From Desulfovibrio sp. G11 (GTDB lineage Bacteria > Desulfobacterota > Desulfovibrionia > Desulfovibrionales > Desulfovibrionaceae), in assembly GCF_900243745.1 (NCBI RefSeq), contig NZ_LT984798.1:2936001-3000000 (forward strand): a stretch of DNA of 64,000 bases, in the 5' to 3' direction. The translations under genes were made by a program, and so were the position numbers. Shown here piece by piece: positions 57,312 through 64,000 of this stretch. The notes beneath the pieces are model-generated. The model had not been told where the DNA came from, did not search any database, and saw nothing but the letters and a program-made list of their open reading frames with translations. Within the stretch, counting starts at the first letter, position 1, and each line of letters begins with the position of its first letter.

Positions 57312-58183
57312 AAAAAAGCGCCCGCAGGTCCCGCAACGCGTATACGCGCGCCACTGTGACGGGCAAAGGCAAAAAAAACGCAAAGTTTCGTATGCCAGCC
57401 TTTATGGCTGTGATTTTAAGCAAGCTGCGCGGGTTGGGCGGACTGAAAAGCCTGGTTGCCGTTACTGTGCTGCTGATTGGCCTGGGGGCCGTGCTTTCCG
57501 GTGTGTGCTTTGCATCGTTGTGGCTGTACAACAAGGCCATAACCAGCGATTTTTTTATCACCCGTCATGTGGATGTGGCCGGAAACGTTCGTCTTTCACG
57601 CGATATGGTGCTGCAATACGGCGATCTTAAAGAGGGCGACAACAGCTTGGCCGTCAGCATCGCCAAAGTAGAGCGCAATCTGCGTCAGACCCCCTGGGTA
57701 GAGGAAGTTTCGGTAAAACGCCTTTTGCCCGACAGATTTGTGATAAAGCTGAAGGAGCGGATGCCCTCCTTCTGGGTGCACAAGGAAGGTACCCTGTATT
57801 ATGCCAATGAGCGCGGTATGATTATCGCGCCAGTGGAAAGCAAGAACTTCCTGTCGCTCCCCACCTTGCGGGTGGAACCTGGGGCCGAAGACGCCATCCC
57901 CTTTCTCGCCCGCCTGATGAAAGACATCCAGAACGGTATACTGCCAGTGGAGGCAGGAGCTATTGCCTCCATTACCCTGAGTCCAGGCAGAGGCCTTGAA
58001 GTGTACCTGGAAGACAGGGAGATGCGCCTTTCCATCGCGACTGATGATTGGGAAGGCAACCTGGCCCGGCTGGGAGTGACTTTGGGCGATCTGGCCCGGA
58101 GACATGAACTGCGCAATGTGCGTGAAGTTCGGGCAGTTAACGGCAATGTATGGGTTTTGCTTAATCAGGCCGTGCATAACTGA
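57296..58183 (+). CDS. ftsQ: Cell division protein FtsQ
   Basis: FtsQ is a bitopic membrane protein that scaffolds FtsB and FtsL at the septum. The 295-residue protein has a basic cytoplasmic start of about 50 residues, a membrane helix (LVAVTVLLIGLGAVLSGVCF), then a POTRA domain (ITRHVDVAGNVRLSRDMVL) and the FtsQ beta domain (ANERGMIIAPVE). The start overlaps the murB end and encodes a charged tail of normal kind. Confidence 0.92.
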   Translation: MPLSLKKSARRSRNAYTRATVTGKGKKNAKFRMPAFMAVILSKLRGLGGLKSLVAVTVLLIGLGAVLSGVCFASLWLYNKAITSDFFITRHVDVAGNVRLSRDMVLQYGDLKEGDNSLAVSIAKVERNLRQTPWVEEVSVKRLLPDRFVIKLKERMPSFWVHKEGTLYYANERGMIIAPVESKNFLSLPTLRVEPGAEDAIPFLARLMKDIQNGILPVEAGAIASITLSPGRGLEVYLEDREMRLSIATDDWEGNLARLGVTLGDLARRHELRNVREVRAVNGNVWVLLNQAVHN

Positions 58184-58234
58184 TGCGGCGTGAATTATAC
58201 GAGTGTGAAGAACAGGCGTTTTTAGGAGAATGGC

Positions 58235-59470
58235 ATGAATAAGTCCGAGCTCATCGTCGGTCTCGACATCGGCACCACAAAAATCTGTGCGGTGGTGGGT
58301 GAACTTACTGAGTCGGGCCTTGTTGATGTGGTGGGCATCGGCACCAGCGTTTCCACCGGCCTTCGCAAAGGCGTGGTGGTTAATATTGAACAGACCGTGC
58401 AGTCCATACGCAAGGCTGTGGAAGATGCCGAACTCATGGCGGGCTGCGAAATCCACTCCGTCTACGTGGGTATTGCGGGCAGCCACATCATGGGCATCAA
58501 CAGTCACGGCGTTATTGCCGTCAAGGGCGGCGAAGTCGCGCAAAGAGACATTGAGCGCGCACTGGATGCCGCCAGAGCCGTGGCTATTCCCGCTGACCGC
58601 GAGGTTATCCACATCCTGCCGCAGGAATATATCGTTGATAACCAGCGCGGCATTGCCGACCCTCTGGGCATGGCCGGTGTACGCCTTGAAGTAAAGGTTC
58701 ATATTGTTACCGGAGCGGTGTCTTCGGCGCAGAATATCGTACGTTCCTGCCACCGCAGCCAGCTTGAAGTGTCTGATATAGCTCTTGAGTCCCTGGCTTC
58801 GGCCAAGGCCGTACTTACTGAGGAAGAGCGCGAAATCGGCGTGGCGTTGGTAGATCTTGGCGGCGGCACCACTGATATCGCTGTTTTTGCCAATGATGCC
58901 ATCAAGCATACAGCCGTTCTGGCCCTGGGTGGACAAAACCTTTCCAACGACATCGCTTTTGGCCTGCGCACCCCCATTGCCTCGGCTGAAAAGATCAAGC
59001 TCAAGTATGGCTGCGCACTGGCCGACCTTGTCAGGCATGATGAATTTATCGAAGTTCCCAGTGTGGGCGGGCGTGAGCCACGCCGTCTGTCGCGTCAGGT
59101 ACTTGCTGAAATTTGCGAGCCGCGCATGGAGGAAATCCTCTATCTTGTGGACCAGACACTGGTGCGCTCGGGCTACAAGGACATGATCGGCGCAGGGGTT
59201 GTGCTCACTGGCGGCACGGCCCTTATGGAAGGCTGCCAGGAACTGGGCGAACAGATTTTCAACCTTCCCACGCGAATCGGGTATCCACGCAATGTGGGCG
59301 GCCTCAAGGATGTGGTGAATAGTCCCAAATTTTCCACAGCAGTGGGTTTATTGCGCTACGGTGCAGAGAAAGAAGTTTCCGGCCAAAAAAAGTTCACCAC
59401 CAGAAGTGAGAGCGGCGTCTTTGATGGCGTGCTGGCTCGCATGAAGAAGTGGTTTGCTGATATTTCTTAA
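58235..59470 (+). CDS. ftsA: Cell division protein FtsA
   Basis: FtsA is an actin-like ATPase that ties FtsZ filaments to the membrane. The 411-residue protein has the phosphate-binding loop IVGLDIGTTKICAVVGE, the 1C-domain segment VYVGIAGSHIMGINSHG, VALVDLGGGTTDIAVF and VVLTGGTALMEGC. It ends with a helix (VLARMKKWFADIS) that fits the membrane-targeting tip. AGGAG precedes the ATG. Confidence 0.96.
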   Translation: MNKSELIVGLDIGTTKICAVVGELTESGLVDVVGIGTSVSTGLRKGVVVNIEQTVQSIRKAVEDAELMAGCEIHSVYVGIAGSHIMGINSHGVIAVKGGEVAQRDIERALDAARAVAIPADREVIHILPQEYIVDNQRGIADPLGMAGVRLEVKVHIVTGAVSSAQNIVRSCHRSQLEVSDIALESLASAKAVLTEEEREIGVALVDLGGGTTDIAVFANDAIKHTAVLALGGQNLSNDIAFGLRTPIASAEKIKLKYGCALADLVRHDEFIEVPSVGGREPRRLSRQVLAEICEPRMEEILYLVDQTLVRSGYKDMIGAGVVLTGGTALMEGCQELGEQIFNLPTRIGYPRNVGGLKDVVNSPKFSTAVGLLRYGAEKEVSGQKKFTTRSESGVFDGVLARMKKWFADIS

Positions 59471-59523
59471 ACAAACGACCTCAAACGGGCATTTGAGGAC
59501 AGGGTAAAACAGGAGAGGAACCT

Positions 59524-60834
59524 ATGTCTCAGTCGATCGTGGACGATATTGACACGTCTTTGTCCAGCAACGCTAAAATCAAGGTTATAGGCGTTGGCGG
59601 CGGCGGCGGTAATGCGGTGCAGAACATGATAGCCTCCGGTCTGCGCGGTGTGCAGTTTGTCTGCGCCAACACAGACGTGCAGGCCCTGGCCAAGAATGGC
59701 GCTTCTGTAAAAGTGCAGATGGGTGAAAAGCTCACCAAGGGCCTTGGCGCGGGCGCAAACCCTGCTGTCGGTCGTGAAGCCGCGGTGGAAAGCGTCAATG
59801 CCATTCGTGAAGCCATCGGCGATGCAGACATGGTTTTTGTTACTGCCGGCATGGGCGGCGGTACCGGTACAGGCGCTGCGCCGGTAGTGGCCCAGGCTGC
59901 CAAGGAAATGGGCGCGCTCACAGTGGGCGTGGTCACCAAGCCGTTCAGCTTTGAAGGCGCCAAGCGCAAGCGTGCCGCTGAAGCCGGACTTGAAGACTTT
60001 AAGCAGCACGTGGACTGCCTTATCACCATTCCCAATGACCGCCTGCTGGCTTTTGCCCCCAAAAAAGCTCCTTTTGCTGAAATGCTGCAGAAAGCCAACG
60101 ACGTGCTTTACTATGCCGTCAAAGGCATTTCGGATGTGATCGTGGGCGACGGTCTTATCAACCTGGACTTCGCGGACGTGCGCACAACCATGTCTGAGGC
60201 GGGGCTGGCTCTTATGGGAACGGGCATCGCCTCTGGCGAAAATCGCGCCCGGGAGGCTGCTCAGCGTGCCATCATGAGTCCCCTGCTCGAAGATGTGTCA
60301 CTGGAAAGCGCCAAAGCTGTGCTTTACAATATCACCGCTCCTGAAGACATTACGGCTGAAGAAATCGCAGAGATCGGCGACATCATCAGCGATGCCACAC
60401 CCGAAGACTCCAACATCATTTTTGGTGTTGTGTTTGATGACAATATCGGCGATGAGATCCGGCTTACCGTCATTGCTACCGGTATTGAGGCTCCTCAGGT
60501 CATTCAGAGCCAACAACCGCAGGCTGCCACTGTGACCAACTTCCGCAAGCCTGGTCCTGACGCCGTCATGGCCGAACCGCGCCGCATGGGCCGTCTGGCT
60601 CAGCAGCCCGCTGAAGAGCACGATATGGGTGAAGGGCGCCTGCCGCGCACGTCGCGCCGTTCTGAAGTAGAACGCTGGTATGACGAAAACAGCAACCGCC
60701 CGCCTTATCTGCTCAAGCGTGAAGTCGTCAACCAGGGCGCTCGCCGTCGTGCACATAACCCCGGCCAGGAAGACTTTACGTACGATGAGGATGATTTCGA
60801 AATTCCTACCTTTATCCGTACGCAGGCCGACTAG
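59524..60834 (+). CDS. ftsZ: Cell division protein FtsZ
   Basis: FtsZ is the tubulin-like GTPase that forms the division ring. The 436-residue protein has [14 protein letters not shown], the GTP-binding [26 protein letters not shown] and a carboxyl linker of about 110 residues with many charged residues. The final peptide ([15 protein letters not shown]) matches the conserved tail that binds FtsA. GGAGAGGA lies just before the ATG. A short hairpin (59479-59485 with 59492-59498) lies in the leader. Confidence 0.97.
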   Translation: MSQSIVDDIDTSLSSNAKIKVIGVGGGGGNAVQNMIASGLRGVQFVCANTDVQALAKNGASVKVQMGEKLTKGLGAGANPAVGREAAVESVNAIREAIGDADMVFVTAGMGGGTGTGAAPVVAQAAKEMGALTVGVVTKPFSFEGAKRKRAAEAGLEDFKQHVDCLITIPNDRLLAFAPKKAPFAEMLQKANDVLYYAVKGISDVIVGDGLINLDFADVRTTMSEAGLALMGTGIASGENRAREAAQRAIMSPLLEDVSLESAKAVLYNITAPEDITAEEIAEIGDIISDATPEDSNIIFGVVFDDNIGDEIRLTVIATGIEAPQVIQSQQPQAATVTNFRKPGPDAVMAEPRRMGRLAQQPAEEHDMGEGRLPRTSRRSEVERWYDENSNRPPYLLKREVVNQGARRRAHNPGQEDFTYDEDDFEIPTFIRTQAD

Positions 60835-60860
60835 GCAGTCGACCTGTCCGATATAAGATT

Positions 60861-60919
60861 TTCAGGGCTTGCCTCTTCGGCCCTGAAATGCCCGCCGGGA
60901 GGCCCATGGGGGGCCTCCC
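60861..60919 (+). terminator. Tandem hairpins after ftsZ
   Basis: TTCAGGGC (60861-60868) pairs with GCCCTGAA (60880-60887), and GGGAGGCC (60897-60904) pairs with GGCCTCCC (60912-60919). There is no T tract, so the role as terminator of the dcw cluster is likely but not certain. Confidence 0.5.
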
Positions 60920-60988
60920 AGTGCGGGGCGTTACGCTCCGCTGATGTCCGTGAAACCTGGGTTTTGCGGGCTTTTTCTTTGCCTTGCA

Positions 60989-61018
60989 GTCCGCTGTAGT
61001 CCGTTGAGTTCCGTTGAC
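60989..61018 (+). repeat. Three tandem 10-base repeats before the integrase
   Basis: GTCCGCTGTA, GTCCGTTGAG and TTCCGTTGAC follow one another without gaps. Such repeats next to integrase genes often are arm-type binding sites for the recombinase, which is an inference here. Confidence 0.55.
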
Positions 61019-61032
61019 AGCCATGACATTTT

Positions 61033-61081
61033 TGGGGCAACTATTGGGGCAACAGATAACGGTTACGGCAGGAGTTGCCCC
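61033..61081 (+). promoter_or_regulatory. GGGGCAAC repeats just upstream of the integrase
   Basis: GGGGCAAC occurs at about 61034 and 61047 as a direct repeat and at 61074-61081 as an inverted copy (GTTGCCCC), overlapping the integrase ribosome binding site. They may be binding sites for integrase or its regulator. Confidence 0.5.
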
Positions 61082-61083
61082 AA

Positions 61084-62274
61084 ATGGCGATGACAGAGAA
61101 ACAAATCAAGGCGATCCAGCCAGAAGGCAAGATTCGGCGCTATACCGATGGACGTGGGCTATATTTGGAAGTGTCTCCAAAAGGTGGCAAATGGTGGCGT
61201 TTTAAATATCAGTTCGATAGCAAGGAAAAGCGCATAAGCCTTGGAGTTTATCCATCCGTTTCACTGAAAGAGGCCCGTGAAGCTGCTCAGGCGGCCAGGG
61301 AGCTTTTGCGTAATGGGGTTGATCCATCAGCTGCTAAGCGGTCTCCTGCACCTCAGGCTGTATTATCATTTCAGAGCGTGGCAGAAGAATGGTTTCAGAA
61401 ACAACTTGGTTTGTGGACAGACGCGCATACAGCCAAGACAAAGTCCCGCCTTACTGAAAAAATTTATCCATCTTTTGGCAGTATGCCCATTGCTGACGTC
61501 AGCCCAGGAGTTGTACTTTCCTTTTGTCGGCAGATTGAATTTTCCATCTCACCATATACAGCGCACGCCCTACATGGACTGGTCAGCCGTATTTTTCGGT
61601 TTGCGGTGGCTTGTGACTATGTACAGTCTGACCCTTGCCGTGATCTGCGTGGTGCCTTGGCCCCTTTCAAGGAAGCCAGAATGCCCGCGATCACAGACCC
61701 GGTAAAAGTAGGGGAGTTGGCTGTAAAAATTGATACATATGACGGGATGATCACAACTCGATGCGCGATGCAGTTGCTTTTGCTGTGCATGTGCCGGACG
61801 CAAGAAATAAGGGGTATGAGGTGGGCAGAAGTGGATTTTGAGGGCGGTGTGTGGCGGATCCCATCTGAGCGAATGAAGATGCAGCGTGAACATCTTGTCC
61901 CGCTGTCACGCCAAGCCTTGGAAGTGCTGGCACAGTTACGGCCCGTGACGGGGAAGTTTGAACTGGTCTTTCCCTCATATTGCCGTGGGCGCAAGGATAC
62001 CCCCATGGGAAAGAATACGATTAATAATGCTCTGCGCACTATGGGCTATAAAGAAGGGGAAATCGTGGGGCATGGGTTCCGCTCAGCGGCGTCTACAATT
62101 CTGAACGAGCTTGGCTGGAATCCTGATGCTATCGAGGCACAGCTTGCGCATGCACCTGCAGACAGGGTGAGGGCGGCATACAACCGCGCCGCCTATCTGG
62201 ACGAGAGGCGGCGCATGTTGCAAGCGTGGGCTGATCATCTGGACGCCCTCAAAGCGAAAGTTGCCCGGATTTGA
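61084..62274 (+). CDS. int: P4-type tyrosine recombinase (integrase)
   Basis: This 396-residue integrase would drive site-specific entry and exit of the adjoining element. An amino-terminal DUF4102-like arm-binding domain (IRRYTDGRGLYLEVSPKGGK) precedes the core-binding and catalytic domains. The catalytic residues are arginine in CRTQEIRG, HLVPLS, HGFRSAAST with the second arginine, LAHAPADRVR and the tyrosine in AAYLDERRRML. The ATG at 61084 is the likely start, with GGAG 10 bases upstream. It faces the small AlpA-like gene, with 26 bases of overlap at the ends. No tRNA gene lies at its side within the window. Confidence 0.93.
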   Translation: MAMTEKQIKAIQPEGKIRRYTDGRGLYLEVSPKGGKWWRFKYQFDSKEKRISLGVYPSVSLKEAREAAQAARELLRNGVDPSAAKRSPAPQAVLSFQSVAEEWFQKQLGLWTDAHTAKTKSRLTEKIYPSFGSMPIADVSPGVVLSFCRQIEFSISPYTAHALHGLVSRIFRFAVACDYVQSDPCRDLRGALAPFKEARMPAITDPVKVGELAVKIDTYDGMITTRCAMQLLLLCMCRTQEIRGMRWAEVDFEGGVWRIPSERMKMQREHLVPLSRQALEVLAQLRPVTGKFELVFPSYCRGRKDTPMGKNTINNALRTMGYKEGEIVGHGFRSAASTILNELGWNPDAIEAQLAHAPADRVRAAYNRAAYLDERRRMLQAWADHLDALKAKVARI

Positions 62275-62452
62275 TATCTTCAATCACGCGCTCAACTGTG
62301 GAGGCAGGCCATGCCTTGGATCTTTTTGTGAGAGAAACTGGCGATGGGATTTTGCCTTCCTTTTTTGCTGCATAGAATTTTGATTTTTTTATACCCAGAA
62401 GCTCCATGAATTCAGGCGCCCGGATCAGGCGCTCCTGTCTTTCTTGATACAT
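62249..62452 (-). CDS. AlpA-family phage-type transcriptional regulator
   Basis: This 67-residue protein has a MerR/excisionase-like winged helix: LIRAPEFMELLGIKKSKFYA and GKIPSPVSLTKRSKAW match the AlpA family, which activates excision genes in integrative elements. AAGGAG lies seven bases before the ATG at 62452. It converges with the integrase gene and overlaps its end, a common arrangement. Confidence 0.82.
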   Translation of the reverse strand: MYQERQERLIRAPEFMELLGIKKSKFYAAKKEGKIPSPVSLTKRSKAWPASTVERVIEDIKSGQLSL

Positions 62453-62497
62453 ATACACTCTCCTTTGAAGGCCGTCCCGCTGCTGGGGCGGGCATCA

Positions 62498-62959
62498 TCA
62501 CGCTAGATCCAAAAATATATCCGTCCCGGCCACATCGCAGCCGGGAACTATTTCCATCAGCAGGTAGCCCAACGACCATCCCGTGCGTTCAAGCCAGCCC
62601 CAGGGCTTCCCGATGGTGAAATCTGCGCAGCGCCGCCGGGCGTCAAGAAACATCGTGAAGCCTGTCCAATACTGCGCCGACCAACTTTGCAACAACTCCG
62701 GCCCGGTTCCTTCGGTCATCATGTGCGCGGCCAGGGATTCACACGCTGCGTCGAGGTCACGTTGTGCGCCGGATGACAGGCGCTTGACCTTCAGTGCCGG
62801 GGAACATTCGTCGATCCAGCGGCGCACTGTGGCGCATCGTGTAGCGAGTTTGCTTCCAGGCTTGCCAATTCTGAGGAGGATACCCAGTGCCGCGTCCATA
62901 ACTGTGAGCGCCAGCAGAGTATCACGGTGCTGGATGGCATGGGGGATGGTGGTTGTCAT
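62498..62959 (-). CDS. Phage-type hypothetical protein (153 aa)
   Basis: No family was recognised. The protein is probably soluble and helical, with MDAALGILLRIGKPGSKLA near the start, a basic middle, and a tryptophan-rich end (GKPWGWLERTGWSLGYLL). GGAGG lies just before the ATG at 62959, which overlaps the stop of the upstream gene by 4 bases, as is typical of dense phage gene strings. Confidence 0.65.
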   Translation of the reverse strand: MTTTIPHAIQHRDTLLALTVMDAALGILLRIGKPGSKLATRCATVRRWIDECSPALKVKRLSSGAQRDLDAACESLAAHMMTEGTGPELLQSWSAQYWTGFTMFLDARRRCADFTIGKPWGWLERTGWSLGYLLMEIVPGCDVAGTDIFLDLA

Positions 62960-63354
62960 GATTCCTCCAATTCGAGCGGTGTGAGGATGGGGCCAGCCCA
63001 TTCCTCGCCTGGATAGGTCTTGAGGCGCTCAACTTGGGATTGAGACATGTATTGAATTGTCGCTTCGCCTTTGTGAGACACGTCCCGCCACCAGTACCAT
63101 CCCGGCACCTTCGGCGGATCCGTGGTCCACGTCAGGGCGCGGGGCAGGGGTTCGGTACGCGTATTCCATGCTGCGATGCTTTTATTGGTTGCCTGTTTTT
63201 GTGTTTCTCCTGACCGGAGGAAATACGATTCGGCAACATCGCCATTAATGCAGGGGCAATTAATGGATGCAAGATATTCGCCGCTACCATAATAAATATT
63301 TTCCCTGAGTGTGGGCTGTGCACCGCAGAATGGGCACGGCTTCAGTTCGGGCAT
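62956..63354 (-). CDS. Lar-like zinc-ribbon phage protein (132 aa)
   Basis: The start MPELKPCPFCGAQPTLRE and the later AAWNTR recall Lar (restriction alleviation) family zinc ribbons of phages and integrative elements. The second pair of cysteines in INCPCING lies between these motifs. The second half (DPPKVPGWYWWRDVSHKGEA) is a separate module often seen in phage proteins. AAGGAG lies 8 bases before the chosen ATG at 63354; a GTG at 63384 overlapping the upstream stop is an alternative. Confidence 0.68.
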   Translation of the reverse strand: MPELKPCPFCGAQPTLRENIYYGSGEYLASINCPCINGDVAESYFLRSGETQKQATNKSIAAWNTRTEPLPRALTWTTDPPKVPGWYWWRDVSHKGEATIQYMSQSQVERLKTYPGEEWAGPILTPLELEES

Positions 63355-63380
63355 GGCTGGTGCTCCTTCGATTGTCTGTT

Positions 63381-63788
63381 TCACGTCCTACCCCTCGCCG
63401 CCACGGCGCAGCGGGCGGCTTCTTGCCAGCATTGGGCGTGCGTTTTATCGCAGTCATCATCATCTGGCCCGGTGGGGCGGTGCAGCCCGAACGGGCAGCT
63501 ATCGTAAGCACACGGACGGTCTGCGGCATTTTCAGCCAGCCAACCCCGTTCCGCCCGCAGCCGCTCATTTTCCTCTCTGGCGTGCTGCAACTGTGACTCA
63601 AGCTCTTCGCTGTAAACTTCTTCTTTGAGCAGGGCTTTTTCGGCGGCTTCCAGGGCGGTGCGCAAATTATATATCATCAGCGCTGCGGCTTTCTGAAAAG
63701 CATAGTCTGCATCACAAGTGCCTGCCTCGTCGCCTATTTCGTCTGCAATTTTATCAAGATGGGCAAAACCCGTGATAGTGTTATCCAT
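63381..63788 (-). CDS. Phage-type hypothetical protein with coiled coil and cysteine-rich tail (135 aa)
   Basis: The start MDNTITGFAHLDKIADEIGD is followed by a helical region (residues about 45-90) that looks like a coiled coil. The tail carries five cysteines (CAYDSCPF, CDKTHAQC and a later one) that could bind zinc. No family was recognised. GGAGG lies upstream of the ATG at 63788. Confidence 0.62.
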   Translation of the reverse strand: MDNTITGFAHLDKIADEIGDEAGTCDADYAFQKAAALMIYNLRTALEAAEKALLKEEVYSEELESQLQHAREENERLRAERGWLAENAADRPCAYDSCPFGLHRPTGPDDDDCDKTHAQCWQEAARCAVAARGRT

Positions 63789-64000
63789 TTTTGTACCCCT
63801 CCGGTTCTCGCCAAATTTCGCGCACTTCACGACCAAATCCCAACGAGAGGCGGCGCTCTCCGTACCTCTCAGGCTGCGGATCGCACAGGCCAAGCTCAAC
63901 AGCTAAGCAGTGCAGCTCGTGCATATACCGTGAGTGCTGCCTAAATTTTTCATTTGCCGTTGCACCACGAAGGCGGGAGGATTTTATGGTTTCCCCATCA
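63781..64000 (-). CDS. Phage-type hypothetical protein, 3' part only
   Basis: A minus-strand frame is open from the right edge of the window to a TAA at 63781-63783, giving 72 residues (including FRQHSRYMHELHCLAVELGL and RRLSLGFGREVREIW). It overlaps the next gene by 8 bases, the same style as its neighbours, which supports it as real. The start lies beyond the window. No family was recognised. Confidence 0.55.
   Translation of the reverse strand, partial: DGETIKSSRLRGATANEKFRQHSRYMHELHCLAVELGLCDPQPERYGERRLSLGFGREVREIWREPEGYKNG

Noticed and set aside
57596..59038. Long minus-strand open frame opposite ftsQ and ftsA (480 codons)
   Set aside because: It mirrors codon use of the genes on the other strand and has no recognisable motif.
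60835..61083. tRNA gene as integration target next to the integrase
   Set aside because: No cloverleaf or tRNA 3' end could be found; only hairpins and short repeats are present.
1..64000. CRISPR array or toxin-antitoxin pair
   Set aside because: No regularly spaced direct repeats and no convincing small gene pair of that kind were seen in the window.

Overview
The window comes from a high-GC bacterial chromosome. Gene content and order suggest a sulfate-reducing member of the Desulfovibrionaceae. The pointers are an oxygen-sensitive class III ribonucleotide reductase under a cobalamin riboswitch, a hemerythrin, carB placed before carA, and a mutS2 gene inside the rpsU-dnaG-rpoD macromolecular synthesis operon. 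This assignment is inferred from recalled family knowledge and was not checked by a search.

Layout. 1-4.75 kb: a branched-chain amino acid ABC importer (livK partial, livH, livM, livG, livF), closed by a terminator. 4.9-7.6 kb: an exported M16 zinc protease. 8.2-11.7 kb: a cobalamin riboswitch followed by nrdD, a separate 56-residue gene that carries the NrdD glycyl-radical motif, and the activase nrdG. 12-15 kb: a scarred region with a hemerythrin gene cut by an IS256-family element, an orphan glycine riboswitch and an IS30-family element. 15.2-25 kb (minus strand): rpsU, yqeY, mutS2, dnaG, rpoD, an SNase-like nuclease, queC and an unknown gene. 25.3-32.5 kb (minus strand): argG, argH, an unknown gene, a second EF-G, rsmA and an HU gene. 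32.7-37.1 kb: carB-carA. 37.2-39.7 kb: two small envelope proteins, a decayed IS3-family element and a frameshifted flavodoxin/ferredoxin gene. 39.9-42.4 kb (minus strand): pyk and an HD-GYP gene. 42.7-60.8 kb: a complete division and cell wall (dcw) cluster, mraZ-rsmH-ftsL-ftsI-murE-murF-mraY-murD-ftsW-murG-murC-murB-ftsQ-ftsA-ftsZ. 61-64 kb: the edge of a prophage or integrative element, with a P4-type integrase, an AlpA-like regulator and small phage-type genes running out of the window.

How the parts work together. The dcw cluster makes the peptidoglycan precursor from UDP-MurNAc to lipid II and builds the divisome; MraZ-type boxes lie in front of it, and a similar pair lies in the shared pyk-mraZ spacer. 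The nrd locus would supply dNTPs without oxygen or B12, and the riboswitch would be expected to shut it off when B12 supports another reductase. argG, argH and carBA serve arginine, pyrimidine and carbamoyl-phosphate synthesis.

The most notable observation is the split class III ribonucleotide reductase. The 751-residue NrdD stops after its cysteine cluster, and the glycyl-radical tail is encoded by its own gene with its own ribosome binding site. Second is a well-formed glycine riboswitch stranded between two insertion sequences.
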